64,000 nt of DNA from Rhizobium sp. P38BS-XIX. Its GTDB lineage: Bacteria; Pseudomonadota; Alphaproteobacteria; Rhizobiales; Rhizobiaceae. The DNA is taken from contig NZ_JABAIJ010000001.1 in NCBI RefSeq assembly GCF_012641435.1, forward strand, positions 1,817,053-1,881,052, read 5' to 3'. Positions 9,560-18,441 of the stretch are shown here, piece after piece. The notes under the pieces are model-generated. The model did not search any database. It saw nothing but the letters and a program-made list of their open reading frames with translations, and was not told the DNA's origin. The position numbers and the translations under genes were made by a program. Each line of letters opens with the position of its first letter. Positions within the stretch are counted from its first letter, which is position 1.

Positions 9560-9865
9560 TCAAAGCTTGCCCATGACCTGCTGGCGAAAGCCGTATACTT
9601 CGCGCTTGCCCGACAAAGGGATCAGCGTCACCTCGCGCGTCTGCCCCGGCTCGAAGCGCACCGCGGTGCCGGCCGGAATATCCAGCCGCATGCCTTTGGC
9701 CTTGTCGCGTTCGAACGAAAGCCCCGCATTGGTTTCGGCGAAATGATAGTGGCTGCCAACCTGGACCGGACGGTCGCCGGTATTGGAAACCTCGAGCGTC
9801 ACGGTCGGCGCGCCGACATTGAGCTCGATATCGCCGCTCGCAGCGATAACTTCACCTGGGATCAT
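9560..9865 (-). CDS. ureB: Urease subunit beta
   Basis: Small structural subunit of urease. The 101-residue product begins [16 protein letters not shown] and contains the family's [17 protein letters not shown] and [18 protein letters not shown]. The frame is open a further 22 codons upstream, but the start at 9865 is set by a perfect AGGAGA site 5-6 bases before the ATG and by normal UreB length. It follows ureA after about 90 bases and precedes the LprI-like gene by 19 bases. Confidence 0.97.
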   Translation of the reverse strand: MIPGEVIAASGDIELNVGAPTVTLEVSNTGDRPVQVGSHYHFAETNAGLSFERDKAKGMRLDIPAGTAVRFEPGQTREVTLIPLSGKREVYGFRQQVMGKL

Positions 9866-9957
9866 GGTTTTCTCCTCATGAGGATCAGCACCAGCCGGCG
9901 TTCCGGCGGTAAATCCGTGTCGCATTGGCAATCGGCTCTCAGACGGAGCATCGCATC

Positions 9958-10260
9958 TTACCGGATCGGTTCGTGGACGGTGACAAGCTTCGTGCCGTCA
10001 GGAAACGTCGCCTCGACCTGAATGTCGTGGATCATCTCGGCGATGCCTTCCATCACCTGATCCCGCGTGATGACGTGGGCGCCAGCCTCCATCAACTCGG
10101 CGACTGGACGACCGTCACGGGCGCCTTCGACGACGAAATCGGTGATCAGTGCGATGGCTTCGGGATGGTTGAGCTTGACGCCGCGTTCAAGACGGCGCCG
10201 TGCCACCATTGCCGCCATGGAAATCAGCAGCTTGTCTTTTTCTCTCGGAGTAAGGTTCAT
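9958..10260 (-). CDS. ureA: Urease subunit gamma
   Basis: Smallest structural subunit of urease, 100 residues, full length. It starts [23 protein letters not shown] and contains [21 protein letters not shown] and the C-terminal [17 protein letters not shown], all typical of UreA. In rhizobia the gamma and beta subunits are separate genes, as here. A repeat-bearing gap of 139 bases separates it from ureD upstream. Confidence 0.97.
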   Translation of the reverse strand: MNLTPREKDKLLISMAAMVARRRLERGVKLNHPEAIALITDFVVEGARDGRPVAELMEAGAHVITRDQVMEGIAEMIHDIQVEATFPDGTKLVTVHEPIR

Positions 10261-10290
10261 CGCCTACCTATGTGATTGCTGTTCTTCAGA

Positions 10291-10332
10291 GCATGATGTC
10301 GAAAAGTACGAGCGGTTTTCGGCGTCATGATC
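10291..10332. repeat. Rhizobial palindromic intergenic repeat, copy 1
   Basis: Imperfect inverted repeat between ureA and ureD: GCATGATGTCGAAAA at 10291 pairs with TTTTCGGCGTCATGATC ending at 10332, around a core AAGTACGAGCGG. The same core (GAAAAGT..CG.AGCGGTTTT, on one strand or the other) recurs at 45638 and 46771. It resembles the short mosaic elements scattered between genes in Rhizobium genomes. As RNA it could fold into a hairpin in the urease transcript. Confidence 0.75.
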
Positions 10333-10399
10333 GACTTCTCTGATTTTGGTGCCGGAGGATCTCAGGTCAAGCAGCCCTAAAATCTTTCGGCGTCGAGGA

Positions 10400-11221
10400 C
10401 TACAAGTTCCAGACTTTCGGCACAGGCGCTCCATTGCGCAAGGCTGATATGATGGGGATCAGAATTTTTCTCAGCGCAAATCCATCGGCGGCGGCGAGGC
10501 GCACCACCAGCTTCTCACCCCATTGGCTGACGCCTCCCATATGGGTTTCGACAAGCGGCCTGATGCGGGAGAGATAAGTCTCGGCCGAGGTCCCGACATA
10601 AAGCAGGGTCGCAAACGCGACCTGCCCGCTGAGAACGGCCGCCTTGGCCGTCAAACCGGCGACATCATCCTGCAGGCGCAATTCCTCGGCATGAACCAGG
10701 CGCCCGTTGCGACGAATGCGCCAGCGATCCTGAAAAAGGCCCTCTGCCATCGCTTCACCCATGGCCTTGCGCCCGAGCAAAATCGCCTCGACGGCCAGGA
10801 ATTCGGCTGTATCGTCAAGCTCGACGCTCAGGCTGCGCGAAAGCGATGCACGGTCGAACAGGATGGTTTCCTGCGGCAGCCAGTCGACCCGCGCGCCGGC
10901 GCTGACCTTGATCGATGTCTCCACTTCGGCCGTCGCAGCCGAAGCCTTGTAGATTTTTTCGCAGGCTTGCGTTGTCACATCGATGCGCGTGCCGGGCCCT
11001 GCCACCACGCTCCAATCCATGTGATCACCACCGGTAAGGCCGCCAGCGGTGTTGATGATGACGGCTTCCATGGAGCGATCGAAGGTCTCGGGCAGCCGGA
11101 TTTTGGCCGCACCTTCCTGAAACAATTCGGCAAGGCGCGTGCATCCGCCGAGCGACTTGGCCGCAAGATGGCCGCGACCCCGCGCCCTCTGCGGTCTTGT
11201 CTCTGCAGCCATCATCGCCAT
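10400..11221 (-). CDS. ureD: Urease accessory protein UreD
   Basis: UreD docks on apo-urease and channels nickel from UreG with UreF. The 273-residue product shows the family blocks [50 protein letters not shown] and [12 protein letters not shown]. The N-terminus is uncertain: ATGs at 11221, 11215 and 11212 are in frame, and the GAGAGG site suits 11215 best by spacing; the longest is reported. It is the first gene of the urease cluster, so the promoter should lie in 11222-11414, where no strong consensus was found. Confidence 0.94.
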   Translation of the reverse strand: MAMMAAETRPQRARGRGHLAAKSLGGCTRLAELFQEGAAKIRLPETFDRSMEAVIINTAGGLTGGDHMDWSVVAGPGTRIDVTTQACEKIYKASAATAEVETSIKVSAGARVDWLPQETILFDRASLSRSLSVELDDTAEFLAVEAILLGRKAMGEAMAEGLFQDRWRIRRNGRLVHAEELRLQDDVAGLTAKAAVLSGQVAFATLLYVGTSAETYLSRIRPLVETHMGGVSQWGEKLVVRLAAADGFALRKILIPIISALRNGAPVPKVWNL

Positions 11222-11414
11222 CAGCCTCTCCAGACATCACACCATATCGTGCCCGATCATTGAAACCCGGCAACGAATAACTGCAAGCAATTCCCGTGCC
11301 TTGTTCGACACCCGGCGACAAGGGTGCTTCAGCCGCAGCAATCGCCGCATTTTTCGCCAAACGCTAAAAACAAAGGCAATTCCTTGGGGCTCGATGCGCG
11401 AGCAGGCTCCGAAA

Positions 11415-12386
11415 CTAGACCACGCGGTCCGGTGGCTCACGGCCATCAAAGAAGGCGGTGATGTTGTCGACCACCTTCATGCCCATCGCCGAGCGCGTCT
11501 CCTCCGTCGCACTGCCGAGATGCGGCAGAAGCACGACGTTATCGAGCGCTCTCAATCGTTCCGGCACATGCGGTTCGGCCTCGTAAACGTCAAGGCCCGC
11601 ACCGCGGATCGTGCCTCGTTCAAGCGCTGCGATCAATGCGGCTTCATCGACAACATCGCCCCGCGCCGTGTTGATCAGGAAGGCCTCCGGCTTCATCCTC
11701 GAGAGGCGCTCGGCATTCATCAGATGCTTGTTTTCCGTACCGCCTGGGCAATGCAGGGAGACAAAATCAGAAACCTCCAGAACCTCTTCGACGGTCTGCA
11801 ATTGCATGGCGCCATAGCGCGAGGCTTCCATCGGATCGATGGCGGAGCGGTTATAGAAGACCACGTCCATGCCGAAGCCGAAGTGGCAGCGCTGCGCGAA
11901 AGCCCGGCCGATACGGCCAAAGCCGATGATGCCGACGGTCTTACCCGTGACCTTCGTGCCGACGAGATGCGTCGGCCGCCAGCCGGTCCACCCCCCTGCC
12001 CGCACCTCACGTTCGCCTTCACCGCCGCGACGGGCGACGGACAGCAGGAGAAGCATGGCGATATCGGCCGTGCAGTCGGTCAGCACGCCGGGCGTATTGG
12101 TGACGACGACGCCTTTTTCCTTGGCCGCGGCGATATCGATATGATTGAAGCCGACCCCGAAATTGCCGAGAATTTTGGTCTGGATCGCCCCACCCTCGAA
12201 AAGTGAAGCCGGAAACCTGTCGGAAACCGTCGGAAGGACTGCATCATAGGTCGACAACGCCTCGCGCAATTGTGCCGCATCGAGAGCCACGTCATCCGTG
12301 TTCAACGTAACGTCAAAGCGCTCTGCCAGCACAGCCTCGACAGAGGCCGGCCAACGCCGGGTAACGAGAATACGGGGCTTGCTCAT
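11415..12386 (-). CDS. D-2-hydroxyacid dehydrogenase (glyoxylate/hydroxypyruvate reductase type)
   Basis: NADH- or NADPH-dependent D-2-hydroxyacid dehydrogenase of 323 residues, closest in pattern to D-glycerate dehydrogenase and glyoxylate reductase. The Rossmann motif GIIGFGRIGRAFAQR is central. The catalytic Arg lies in INTARGDVVDE, the Glu in DVYEAEPHVPE, and the His in LLPHLGSATEETR. The start at 12386 is fixed by a perfect AGGAGG 9 bases upstream; the frame is open further but without family similarity. It lies between livJ and ureD as an independent unit. The exact substrate is an inference. Confidence 0.9.
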   Translation of the reverse strand: MSKPRILVTRRWPASVEAVLAERFDVTLNTDDVALDAAQLREALSTYDAVLPTVSDRFPASLFEGGAIQTKILGNFGVGFNHIDIAAAKEKGVVVTNTPGVLTDCTADIAMLLLLSVARRGGEGEREVRAGGWTGWRPTHLVGTKVTGKTVGIIGFGRIGRAFAQRCHFGFGMDVVFYNRSAIDPMEASRYGAMQLQTVEEVLEVSDFVSLHCPGGTENKHLMNAERLSRMKPEAFLINTARGDVVDEAALIAALERGTIRGAGLDVYEAEPHVPERLRALDNVVLLPHLGSATEETRSAMGMKVVDNITAFFDGREPPDRVV

Positions 12387-12483
12387 GCTCAATTCCTCCT
12401 GCCGATACCGCGCAGACTTAATCCAGGACGGACCCGAAGGAAATGGCGAAGATCTTCTGAGTGCTTGAAAAGCGCAGAAACGA

Positions 12484-12511
12484 AAAAGCCCGGCCAAAAG
12501 GCCGGGCTTCG
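12484..12511 (-). terminator. Rho-independent terminator after livJ
   Basis: On the minus strand AAGCCCGGCC, loop TTTT, GGCCGGGCTT is followed by TTTCG. It is a strong ten-pair GC-rich hairpin 37 bases after the end of the binding-protein gene. Confidence 0.85.
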
Positions 12512-12547
12512 TAACTCTCGTATCAACCGGCAAGCCGGCCGCGATGA

Positions 12548-13669
12548 TTACTTCGTGATTTCGGCGTAAGCGTACTTGCCGTCGGAACCCTTGGACCACT
12601 TGTACATGACATAGTCCGGACGGGTGATGTCGCCCTTGGCATTGAAGCTGAGGTCGCCGATTGCGGTCTTGAACGGGCCCTTTGCCTTGATTGCGTCGGC
12701 AACGGCCATCGGGTCGTTCGAGCCGGCAGCCTTGGCAGCAGCAGCAATGACCTGCATCGCCGCATAGCTGTAGAAGGTATAACCTTCCGGTTCGTAACCG
12801 GCAGCGCGGAACTTGGTCACGAGATCGGCAGCAGCCGGATTCTTGCGTGCATCCGGTGCGAACGTCATGAGCGTGCCGTCGACGGCATCGCCGGCGATGG
12901 AAGCAAGCTCGTTGGTGACGATACCGTCACCCGACATGAAGTGAGCCTTCACGCCCTGATCGGCCATCTGGCGCAGGATCAGGCCGGCTTCGGTGTGGAG
13001 ACCACCGTAGTAGACGAAATCGATGCCTGCCTGCTTCATCTTGGCGATGAGGGCCGAGTAGTCCTTGTCGCCGGGAGTGATGCCTTCATAAAGAACTTCC
13101 GTAACGCCAGCGGCATTCAGGTTCTTCTTGGTTTCATCGGCAAGGCCCTGGCCGTATGGGGTTTTGTCGTGAACGACGGCAACCTTGGCGCCCTTGAAAT
13201 TGTCGACGATGTACTTGGCGGCAACGATACCCTGCTGGTCGTCACGGCCGCAGGTACGGAAGGTGTTCCAAAGGCCACGCTCGGTGTAGGTCGGGTTGGT
13301 GGCAGCCGGCGAAATCTCAAGAATGCCGTTTTCGGCGTAGACTTCCGAAGCCGGGATGGAAACGCCCGAGTTGAAGTGACCGACAACGAACTTGACACCA
13401 TCGGCGACGAACTTGTTGGCAACCGAAACGCCCTGCTTGGCGTCGGATACGTCATCGCCGAGTTCGACCTTGATCTTTTCCCCATTGATGCCGCCAGCCG
13501 CATTGATATCGGCAGCAGCCTGCTCGGCGCCCTTCTGAAGCTGCGCGCCAAACGCGGCATTCGGGCCCGTGAGGGGAGCGCCGACTGCAATAATGACATC
13601 GGCCTTCGCAACGCCGCCGAATGCGATCATCGCCGACAATGCCACTGCCGACAGAAGATACTTCTTCAT
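12548..13669 (-). CDS. livJ: Branched-chain amino acid ABC transporter, periplasmic binding protein
   Basis: Periplasmic binding protein that delivers branched-chain or related amino acids to LivHMGF. The 373-residue precursor has a signal peptide ([23 protein letters not shown], then [12 protein letters not shown]). The two-lobe LivJ fold is shown by [59 protein letters not shown] and [18 protein letters not shown]. The start at 13669 is chosen for the signal peptide and a GGGAG site; the frame runs on upstream without similarity. It lies 185 bases downstream of the liv membrane and ATPase genes and may have its own promoter for higher expression. Confidence 0.94.
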   Translation of the reverse strand: MKKYLLSAVALSAMIAFGGVAKADVIIAVGAPLTGPNAAFGAQLQKGAEQAAADINAAGGINGEKIKVELGDDVSDAKQGVSVANKFVADGVKFVVGHFNSGVSIPASEVYAENGILEISPAATNPTYTERGLWNTFRTCGRDDQQGIVAAKYIVDNFKGAKVAVVHDKTPYGQGLADETKKNLNAAGVTEVLYEGITPGDKDYSALIAKMKQAGIDFVYYGGLHTEAGLILRQMADQGVKAHFMSGDGIVTNELASIAGDAVDGTLMTFAPDARKNPAAADLVTKFRAAGYEPEGYTFYSYAAMQVIAAAAKAAGSNDPMAVADAIKAKGPFKTAIGDLSFNAKGDITRPDYVMYKWSKGSDGKYAYAEITK

Positions 13670-13854
13670 ATTGTTACTCCCAATTTTTGAGCGGGTTCCG
13701 TTTGATTCGCCCTGCGCGATACCCACCAATCATCACGCCGGTAAACGCTTGTATTCCGAACTCTGGAAGCACGATCCCGCTGTGTGCTGCTTGTTTTTAT
13801 CATGCAGGAAAGTGCCAGTAGTGCAATCAGACTGTGCCCAGTTTCAGGGCACTG

Positions 13855-14208
13855 TCAATTCTTCTTCTTCCAGGAAAAGGCCGAAGTCTTTTCATAGAGC
13901 CAGTAATAGTTATTCACCATCTGATCGGTACGTCGATACCGGTATCCTGCCGTCGAGAAAATGAGCAGGCACACAATATCGATGATGTAGATAGTGAGAT
14001 CGAACACGGGGCCAGCAAACAGCGCATGATGCAGAAACTGCAGCGCAAATCCGAGCAGGATGCTGTAGACGACCGCGAGCGGATAGCTTTCCCAATTGGA
14101 AGCGACAGCGCGACCGGTGCGCCATGCCGTCCAGAATCCGAGGATGACGATGACGACGCGGATGACCATACGGCCGCCGGTATCGCTATCGAAGAGAAGT
14201 CCTTGCAT
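13855..14208 (-). CDS. Small membrane protein of the liv operon (DUF6867-like)
   Basis: The 117-residue protein has about three hydrophobic segments (around residues 14-26, 45-65 and 68-88). It ends in a basic, aromatic tail (NNYYWLYEKTSAFSWKKKN). A GGAG site sits 8 bases before the ATG, 24 bases after livF, so it is very likely cotranscribed with the transporter. I recall similar small proteins in rhizobial liv operons, filed as a domain of unknown function, but the family name is from memory. A role as an accessory membrane subunit is only an inference. Confidence 0.78.
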   Translation of the reverse strand: MQGLLFDSDTGGRMVIRVVIVILGFWTAWRTGRAVASNWESYPLAVVYSILLGFALQFLHHALFAGPVFDLTIYIIDIVCLLIFSTAGYRYRRTDQMVNNYYWLYEKTSAFSWKKKN

Positions 14209-14232
14209 GTCAAATTCTCCGCGAAACGAAAC

Positions 14233-14961
14233 TCAATGGTGCCCGCCTTCAAGATAGGCGGCGCGGACTTCCGGATTGGCCAGCAACTCCTTGCCCGAAC
14301 CGCTCATCGTCACCCGACCGTTGACCATCACATAAGCGCGGTCCGAAAGCTTCAGCGCCGCAAAGGCGTTCTGCTCGACCAGGAACACGGTCAGACCCTG
14401 CGTCTGATTCAGAACCTTGATCGCTTCGAAGATGCCCTTGATGATCAGCGGCGCAAGACCAAGCGAAGGCTCGTCCAGCAACAGCAGCTTGGGACGTGCC
14501 ATCAGCGCGCGACCGATCGACAACATCTGCTGCTCGCCGCCTGAAAGCGTGCCGCCGCGCTGCGCCTGGCGTTCCTTCAGGCGCGGAAAGAGCGTGAAGA
14601 TCTTCTCGACGTCCTCGTTGAAATATTTGAGCTTGTCGAGGCTCGCACCCATCTGCAGGTTTTCATAAACCGTCATGCGGGGGAAAATGCGCCGGCCTTC
14701 AGGCGACTGGGCAATGCGAAGCCGCGCAATCTCATGCGTCGGCATGCGCGTGATGTCCTGGCCGTCAAAGGTGATTTTGCCGCTGCGAGCCTGCGGCGTC
14801 CCGCAGATCGTCATCATCAGCGTCGATTTTCCGGCGCCATTGGCGCCGATCAGACTGACGATCTCGCCACTGTTGACCTCGATATCGACGCCGGCAAGAG
14901 CACGGATATTGCCATAATAGGTTTCGACGCCCGCGACCTTGAGAAGTGGTTGTCCCGTCAT
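14233..14961 (-). CDS. livF: Branched-chain amino acid ABC transporter ATPase LivF
   Basis: One of the two cytoplasmic ATPases of the LIV transporter. The 242-residue product has Walker A GANGAGKST, a Q-loop (RIAQSPEGRRIFPRMT, as in LivF), the signature LSGGEQQMLSIGRAL and Walker B LLLLDEPSLGLAP followed by the H-loop region FLVEQN. The ATG at 14961 overlaps the livG stop by one base (TGATG), so the two are translationally coupled. Confidence 0.96.
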   Translation of the reverse strand: MTGQPLLKVAGVETYYGNIRALAGVDIEVNSGEIVSLIGANGAGKSTLMMTICGTPQARSGKITFDGQDITRMPTHEIARLRIAQSPEGRRIFPRMTVYENLQMGASLDKLKYFNEDVEKIFTLFPRLKERQAQRGGTLSGGEQQMLSIGRALMARPKLLLLDEPSLGLAPLIIKGIFEAIKVLNQTQGLTVFLVEQNAFAALKLSDRAYVMVNGRVTMSGSGKELLANPEVRAAYLEGGHH

Positions 14962-15833
14962 CAATTCTCGCCCTCTTGGAGGTGCTCGACTTCGGCAATC
15001 ACCTCTTCCACTTCTTCGTCCTCAACGCCCAGATAGGCCGCGATCACCCTCGGATCGTTCTTGACCTCGTCCGGCGTACCGTCCGAAATCTTCTGCCCGT
15101 ATTCGAGCACGATGACATGGTCGGAGATTTCCATGACGACCGACATGTCGTGCTCGATGAGGAGAAGCGACGTGCCGGTATCCTTGCGGATGCTGCGCAG
15201 AAACTCGTTGAGAACGAGGGACTCGCGAGGATTGAGACCGGCTGCCGGCTCGTCCAGGCAAAGCAGTTCGGGGCCGGTGCACATGGCACGGGCGATTTCC
15301 AGACGGCGCTGCGCACCATAGGAAAGGTCACCGGCCGGGTCATCGGCACGGTCGATCAGATCGGCCTTTTCGAGCCAGAAGCGCGCCAGCTCGATCGCGT
15401 TCTTGGCTTCCGTGCTGTAACGGCCGATGCCGAGCAGCCCGAGAATCGTATAACCGGAGGCGCGCATCAGCTTGTTATGCTGCGCCACAAGCAGGTTTTC
15501 GAGCACGGTCAGACCGGAAAAGAGCCGGATATTCTGGAACGTGCGCGCCACCTTGGCTTCGCGCGTAATCCGGAAATCCGGAAGCCGCTCGAGGAGATAT
15601 TCCTTGCCGCTCTTCTGGTTGAGGGTGATCATGCCCATGGTCGGCTTGTAGAAGCCGGTGATGCAGTTGAATACCGTGGTTTTGCCGGCGCCGTTCGGAC
15701 CGATCAGCGCGGTGATGTCGCCACGCTTCGCCTCGAAGGAGAAGTCGTTGATCGCCATCAGGCCACCGAACTTCATCGAGAGATGATCGACCTTCAGCAG
15801 GATGTCGTTGGGGGTTGTGGTCACAGCGTTCAT
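14961..15833 (-). CDS. livG: Branched-chain amino acid ABC transporter ATPase LivG
   Basis: Second ATPase of the LIV transporter, 290 residues. Walker A is GPNGAGKTT, the LivG-type insert [12 protein letters not shown] follows, the signature is [15 protein letters not shown] and Walker B is [14 protein letters not shown]. The C-terminus has an acidic extension ([20 protein letters not shown]) longer than in E. coli LivG. The start overlaps the livM stop by one base, again indicating coupling. Confidence 0.96.
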   Translation of the reverse strand: MNAVTTTPNDILLKVDHLSMKFGGLMAINDFSFEAKRGDITALIGPNGAGKTTVFNCITGFYKPTMGMITLNQKSGKEYLLERLPDFRITREAKVARTFQNIRLFSGLTVLENLLVAQHNKLMRASGYTILGLLGIGRYSTEAKNAIELARFWLEKADLIDRADDPAGDLSYGAQRRLEIARAMCTGPELLCLDEPAAGLNPRESLVLNEFLRSIRKDTGTSLLLIEHDMSVVMEISDHVIVLEYGQKISDGTPDEVKNDPRVIAAYLGVEDEEVEEVIAEVEHLQEGEN

Positions 15834-17224
15834 CAGCCGTGGCCCTCCTTGGTAAAGCTGCCGGAGACCGCTTTTCGTTCCTTGAGGAACGCGGTCGGTT
15901 CGCGCGTGCCGACGAAGCCGCGCGGCTTGATGATCATAACGACCACCATGGCGAGACCGAAGATCAGCATGCGGTAGAGTTCCGGGGTGAAATCTTCGCC
16001 GAAGAAGAACTTGAGGAAGCCCATGTAACGCAGCGCTTCCGTGCCGCCGATCATCACGATCGCCGCAATGGCGATCCCTCGAAGCGAGCCCATGCCGCCA
16101 AGCACGACGATGGCCAGGATCACAGCCGATTCAAGGAACACGAAGGATTCCGGCGAAACGAAGCCCTGGCGGGCGGCGAAGAACGAGCCGGCGAAGCCGC
16201 CGAACATCGCGCCCGTTGCGAAAGCCGTCAGCTTCGTCGTCACGGTGTTGATGCCGAGCGAGCGGCAGGCGATTTCGTCTTCACGCAATGCTTCCCACGC
16301 CCGTCCGATCGGCATGCGGCGCAGCCGGATCGTCACATAGGCGGTCAGCATGCAGAGCGCCAGGATGACGTAAAACAGGAAGATCTTGTACCACGCCGTC
16401 GACATCGGCAGCCCGAAGGTGCGAACGAAATTGTTCGGATCCTTGATATCGAACGAGTAAAGCCCGAACAGCGATGCCTTGGTGATGTTGGAGACGCCGA
16501 AGGTGCCCTTCGTCACGTCGGTCCAGTTGATCAGCACGATGCGGATGATTTCACCGAAGGCAAGCGTGACGATCGCAAGATAGTCGCCCCGCAGACGCAG
16601 GACCGGGAAGCCCAAAATCATACCCCAGAGTGCTGCGAAAATACCCGAAAGCGGCAGAAGCACCCAGAAGGACAGGCCGAAATGGGCCGACAACAACGCG
16701 TAGGAATAAGCACCGACCGCGTAGAAGGCCACGTAGCCAAGATCGAGCAGGCCGGCGAGGCCGACGACGATGTTCAGCCCCCAGGCCAGCATGACGTAGA
16801 TCAGGATCTGGATGCCGAAGTTATCGACGAAGACCAGCGACCCTTGAGGACCGCGAAGTGCCAGCGCGACGAACGGGTAGATCAGCAACAGGCCCAACGC
16901 CACCACGTTGAAGTTCCTGGAGATGACGCCTGGCTCTTTGACAACGGGCGCAGCCTTGGCCTTTCGGGCCTTTCTGGCGGCGAGATAAGGCTGGACGAAA
17001 ACCGTCATCATAAAACGGCCGGCGGCGGCAATGGCAACGATGACTGCCAACAAGCCCCAGCGCTGCACGATGATCAGCTTGTTGTCCATGTTCTGATCGG
17101 TTTTGAGACCGATATAGAGCACGAACATGCCGAGCGCGATCAGCGCGGTCCAGAAGGCATCCGTAATCCCTTTCCGGACAAGGCCGGACGCGGTCTTGCC
17201 TGCAACGAAATTTGAATTTGCCAT
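15833..17224 (-). CDS. livM: Branched-chain amino acid ABC transporter permease LivM
   Basis: Inner-membrane permease of 463 residues. The C-terminal two thirds is the LivM core, with [28 protein letters not shown] (split across helices) and the cytoplasmic coupling segment [25 protein letters not shown] that contacts LivG/LivF. The N-terminal part of about 140 residues adds two or three helices and a basic linker ([15 protein letters not shown]), an extension common in alphaproteobacterial LivM. It starts four bases after the livH stop. Confidence 0.95.
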   Translation of the reverse strand: MANSNFVAGKTASGLVRKGITDAFWTALIALGMFVLYIGLKTDQNMDNKLIIVQRWGLLAVIVAIAAAGRFMMTVFVQPYLAARKARKAKAAPVVKEPGVISRNFNVVALGLLLIYPFVALALRGPQGSLVFVDNFGIQILIYVMLAWGLNIVVGLAGLLDLGYVAFYAVGAYSYALLSAHFGLSFWVLLPLSGIFAALWGMILGFPVLRLRGDYLAIVTLAFGEIIRIVLINWTDVTKGTFGVSNITKASLFGLYSFDIKDPNNFVRTFGLPMSTAWYKIFLFYVILALCMLTAYVTIRLRRMPIGRAWEALREDEIACRSLGINTVTTKLTAFATGAMFGGFAGSFFAARQGFVSPESFVFLESAVILAIVVLGGMGSLRGIAIAAIVMIGGTEALRYMGFLKFFFGEDFTPELYRMLIFGLAMVVVMIIKPRGFVGTREPTAFLKERKAVSGSFTKEGHG

Positions 17225-17228
17225 GGCG

Positions 17229-18131
17229 TTATACCTTTTCGACTTCCGGCCGTCCGAGGATACCGGTCGGCTTGAAAATCAGAACGAAAGCCAGGATGCC
17301 GAAGGTTGCGACATCCTTGTACGCGATGGGGAAATTGCCCGACCAGAACGATTCGATAAGGCCGATCATCAGGCCGCCGAGAACGGCGCCCGGAAGCGAG
17401 CCGATACCGCCGAGAACAGCTGCCGTGAACGCCTTGACGCCCGGAATGAAACCGTCGGTGAAGTTCGCGACGCCATAATACATCAGATACATCGTGCCGG
17501 CGACGGCAGCGAGTGCCGCACCCATGATGAACGTGACGGAAATGGTGCGGTCGACATTGATGCCGAGCAACGCCGCCATCTTTCGATCCTGTTCGGTGGC
17601 GCGCTGGGCGCGGCCGAGCGACGTCTTGTTGACCAGATACCAGAATGCGGTCAGCAGCACGATCGTCACGGCGAAGATGATGAGCTGCTTCAGCGACACC
17701 GAAACGGCGCCGAAATTGTAAACATCGCCCACCAGTGTCGGGATCGGCTTGTTGCGCGGGCCCTGAGCAACCTGGATGAAGTTCGACAGCACGATCGACA
17801 TGCCGATCGCGGTGATCAGCGGCGCCAGGCGGAACGAACCGCGCAGCGGACGATAGGCAACGCGCTCGATCACCCAGTTCCAAAGGCTGGTCATCAGCAT
17901 GGCGACGAGGAGCATCACCAACAACAGGATAGCGACCGGTAGGCCGGCGAAGAGCGAAACGAGAACGAGGTAGGTGATCAAAGCGGCAAAGCCGCCGAGC
18001 ATGAACACGTCACCATGGGCGAAATTGATCATGCCGATGATGCCGTAGACCATGGTATAACCAATGGCGATCAGGCCATAGATAGACCCAAGAGTCAGCC
18101 CGTTTAGGAGCTGCTGGATAAAATAATCCAT
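17229..18131 (-). CDS. livH: Branched-chain amino acid ABC transporter permease LivH
   Basis: Inner-membrane permease of 300 residues with about eight hydrophobic segments. It begins [20 protein letters not shown] and carries [25 protein letters not shown], the LivH hallmark, and the coupling segment [23 protein letters not shown]. It is the first gene of the liv operon; AGGGGA precedes the ATG. Confidence 0.96.
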   Translation of the reverse strand: MDYFIQQLLNGLTLGSIYGLIAIGYTMVYGIIGMINFAHGDVFMLGGFAALITYLVLVSLFAGLPVAILLLVMLLVAMLMTSLWNWVIERVAYRPLRGSFRLAPLITAIGMSIVLSNFIQVAQGPRNKPIPTLVGDVYNFGAVSVSLKQLIIFAVTIVLLTAFWYLVNKTSLGRAQRATEQDRKMAALLGINVDRTISVTFIMGAALAAVAGTMYLMYYGVANFTDGFIPGVKAFTAAVLGGIGSLPGAVLGGLMIGLIESFWSGNFPIAYKDVATFGILAFVLIFKPTGILGRPEVEKV

Positions 18132-18441
18132 ATGTCATTTCCCCTGGATGCGACGTTAAACGACCGCACCTCTTATTACTTTTTTGGTTTCCTTCATGAG
18201 GACCCGTGGGGCCGATTCCATACTGCTTTCGAAGGAAATGTGAAGCCAAAAAGGCAAGAAATTGACAAATTCTTTTCAAATCACCGTAAGCTGACGCAAA
18301 TCCGGCCGAAAATGATATAAAAACGGCAATTCACAGCTCAAAAACTAGCCAAACTGGTCGAGCTTAAAGCGGGCGCTGAAGAATTTTTATCAGCAGCGGG
18401 CCATTGCAAAGCCCGCTGCATTTGCGTTCAGACCGGCGATA
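18132..18441. other. Upstream region of the liv operon
   Basis: A 310-base gap between the liv operon and the upstream oxidoreductase, both on the minus strand. It must contain the liv promoter; the stretch 18220-18330 is AT-rich but no single -35/-10 pair stands out. A hairpin near its right end probably terminates the oxidoreductase transcript. No gene is seen. Confidence 0.5.
18393..18419 (-). terminator. Hairpin after the FAD/GcvT oxidoreductase
   Basis: GCAGCGGGC and GCCCGCTGC flank a nine-base loop just downstream of the oxidoreductase stop. On the minus strand TGATAAAAATTC follows, so the T-tract is weak. Confidence 0.6.

Noticed and set aside
11222..11414. Sigma-54 (nitrogen-regulated) promoter for ureD
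   Set aside because: The best candidate, TTGGCG...TGC on the minus strand near 11350, has only eight bases between the GG and GC elements instead of ten. No other pair fits.
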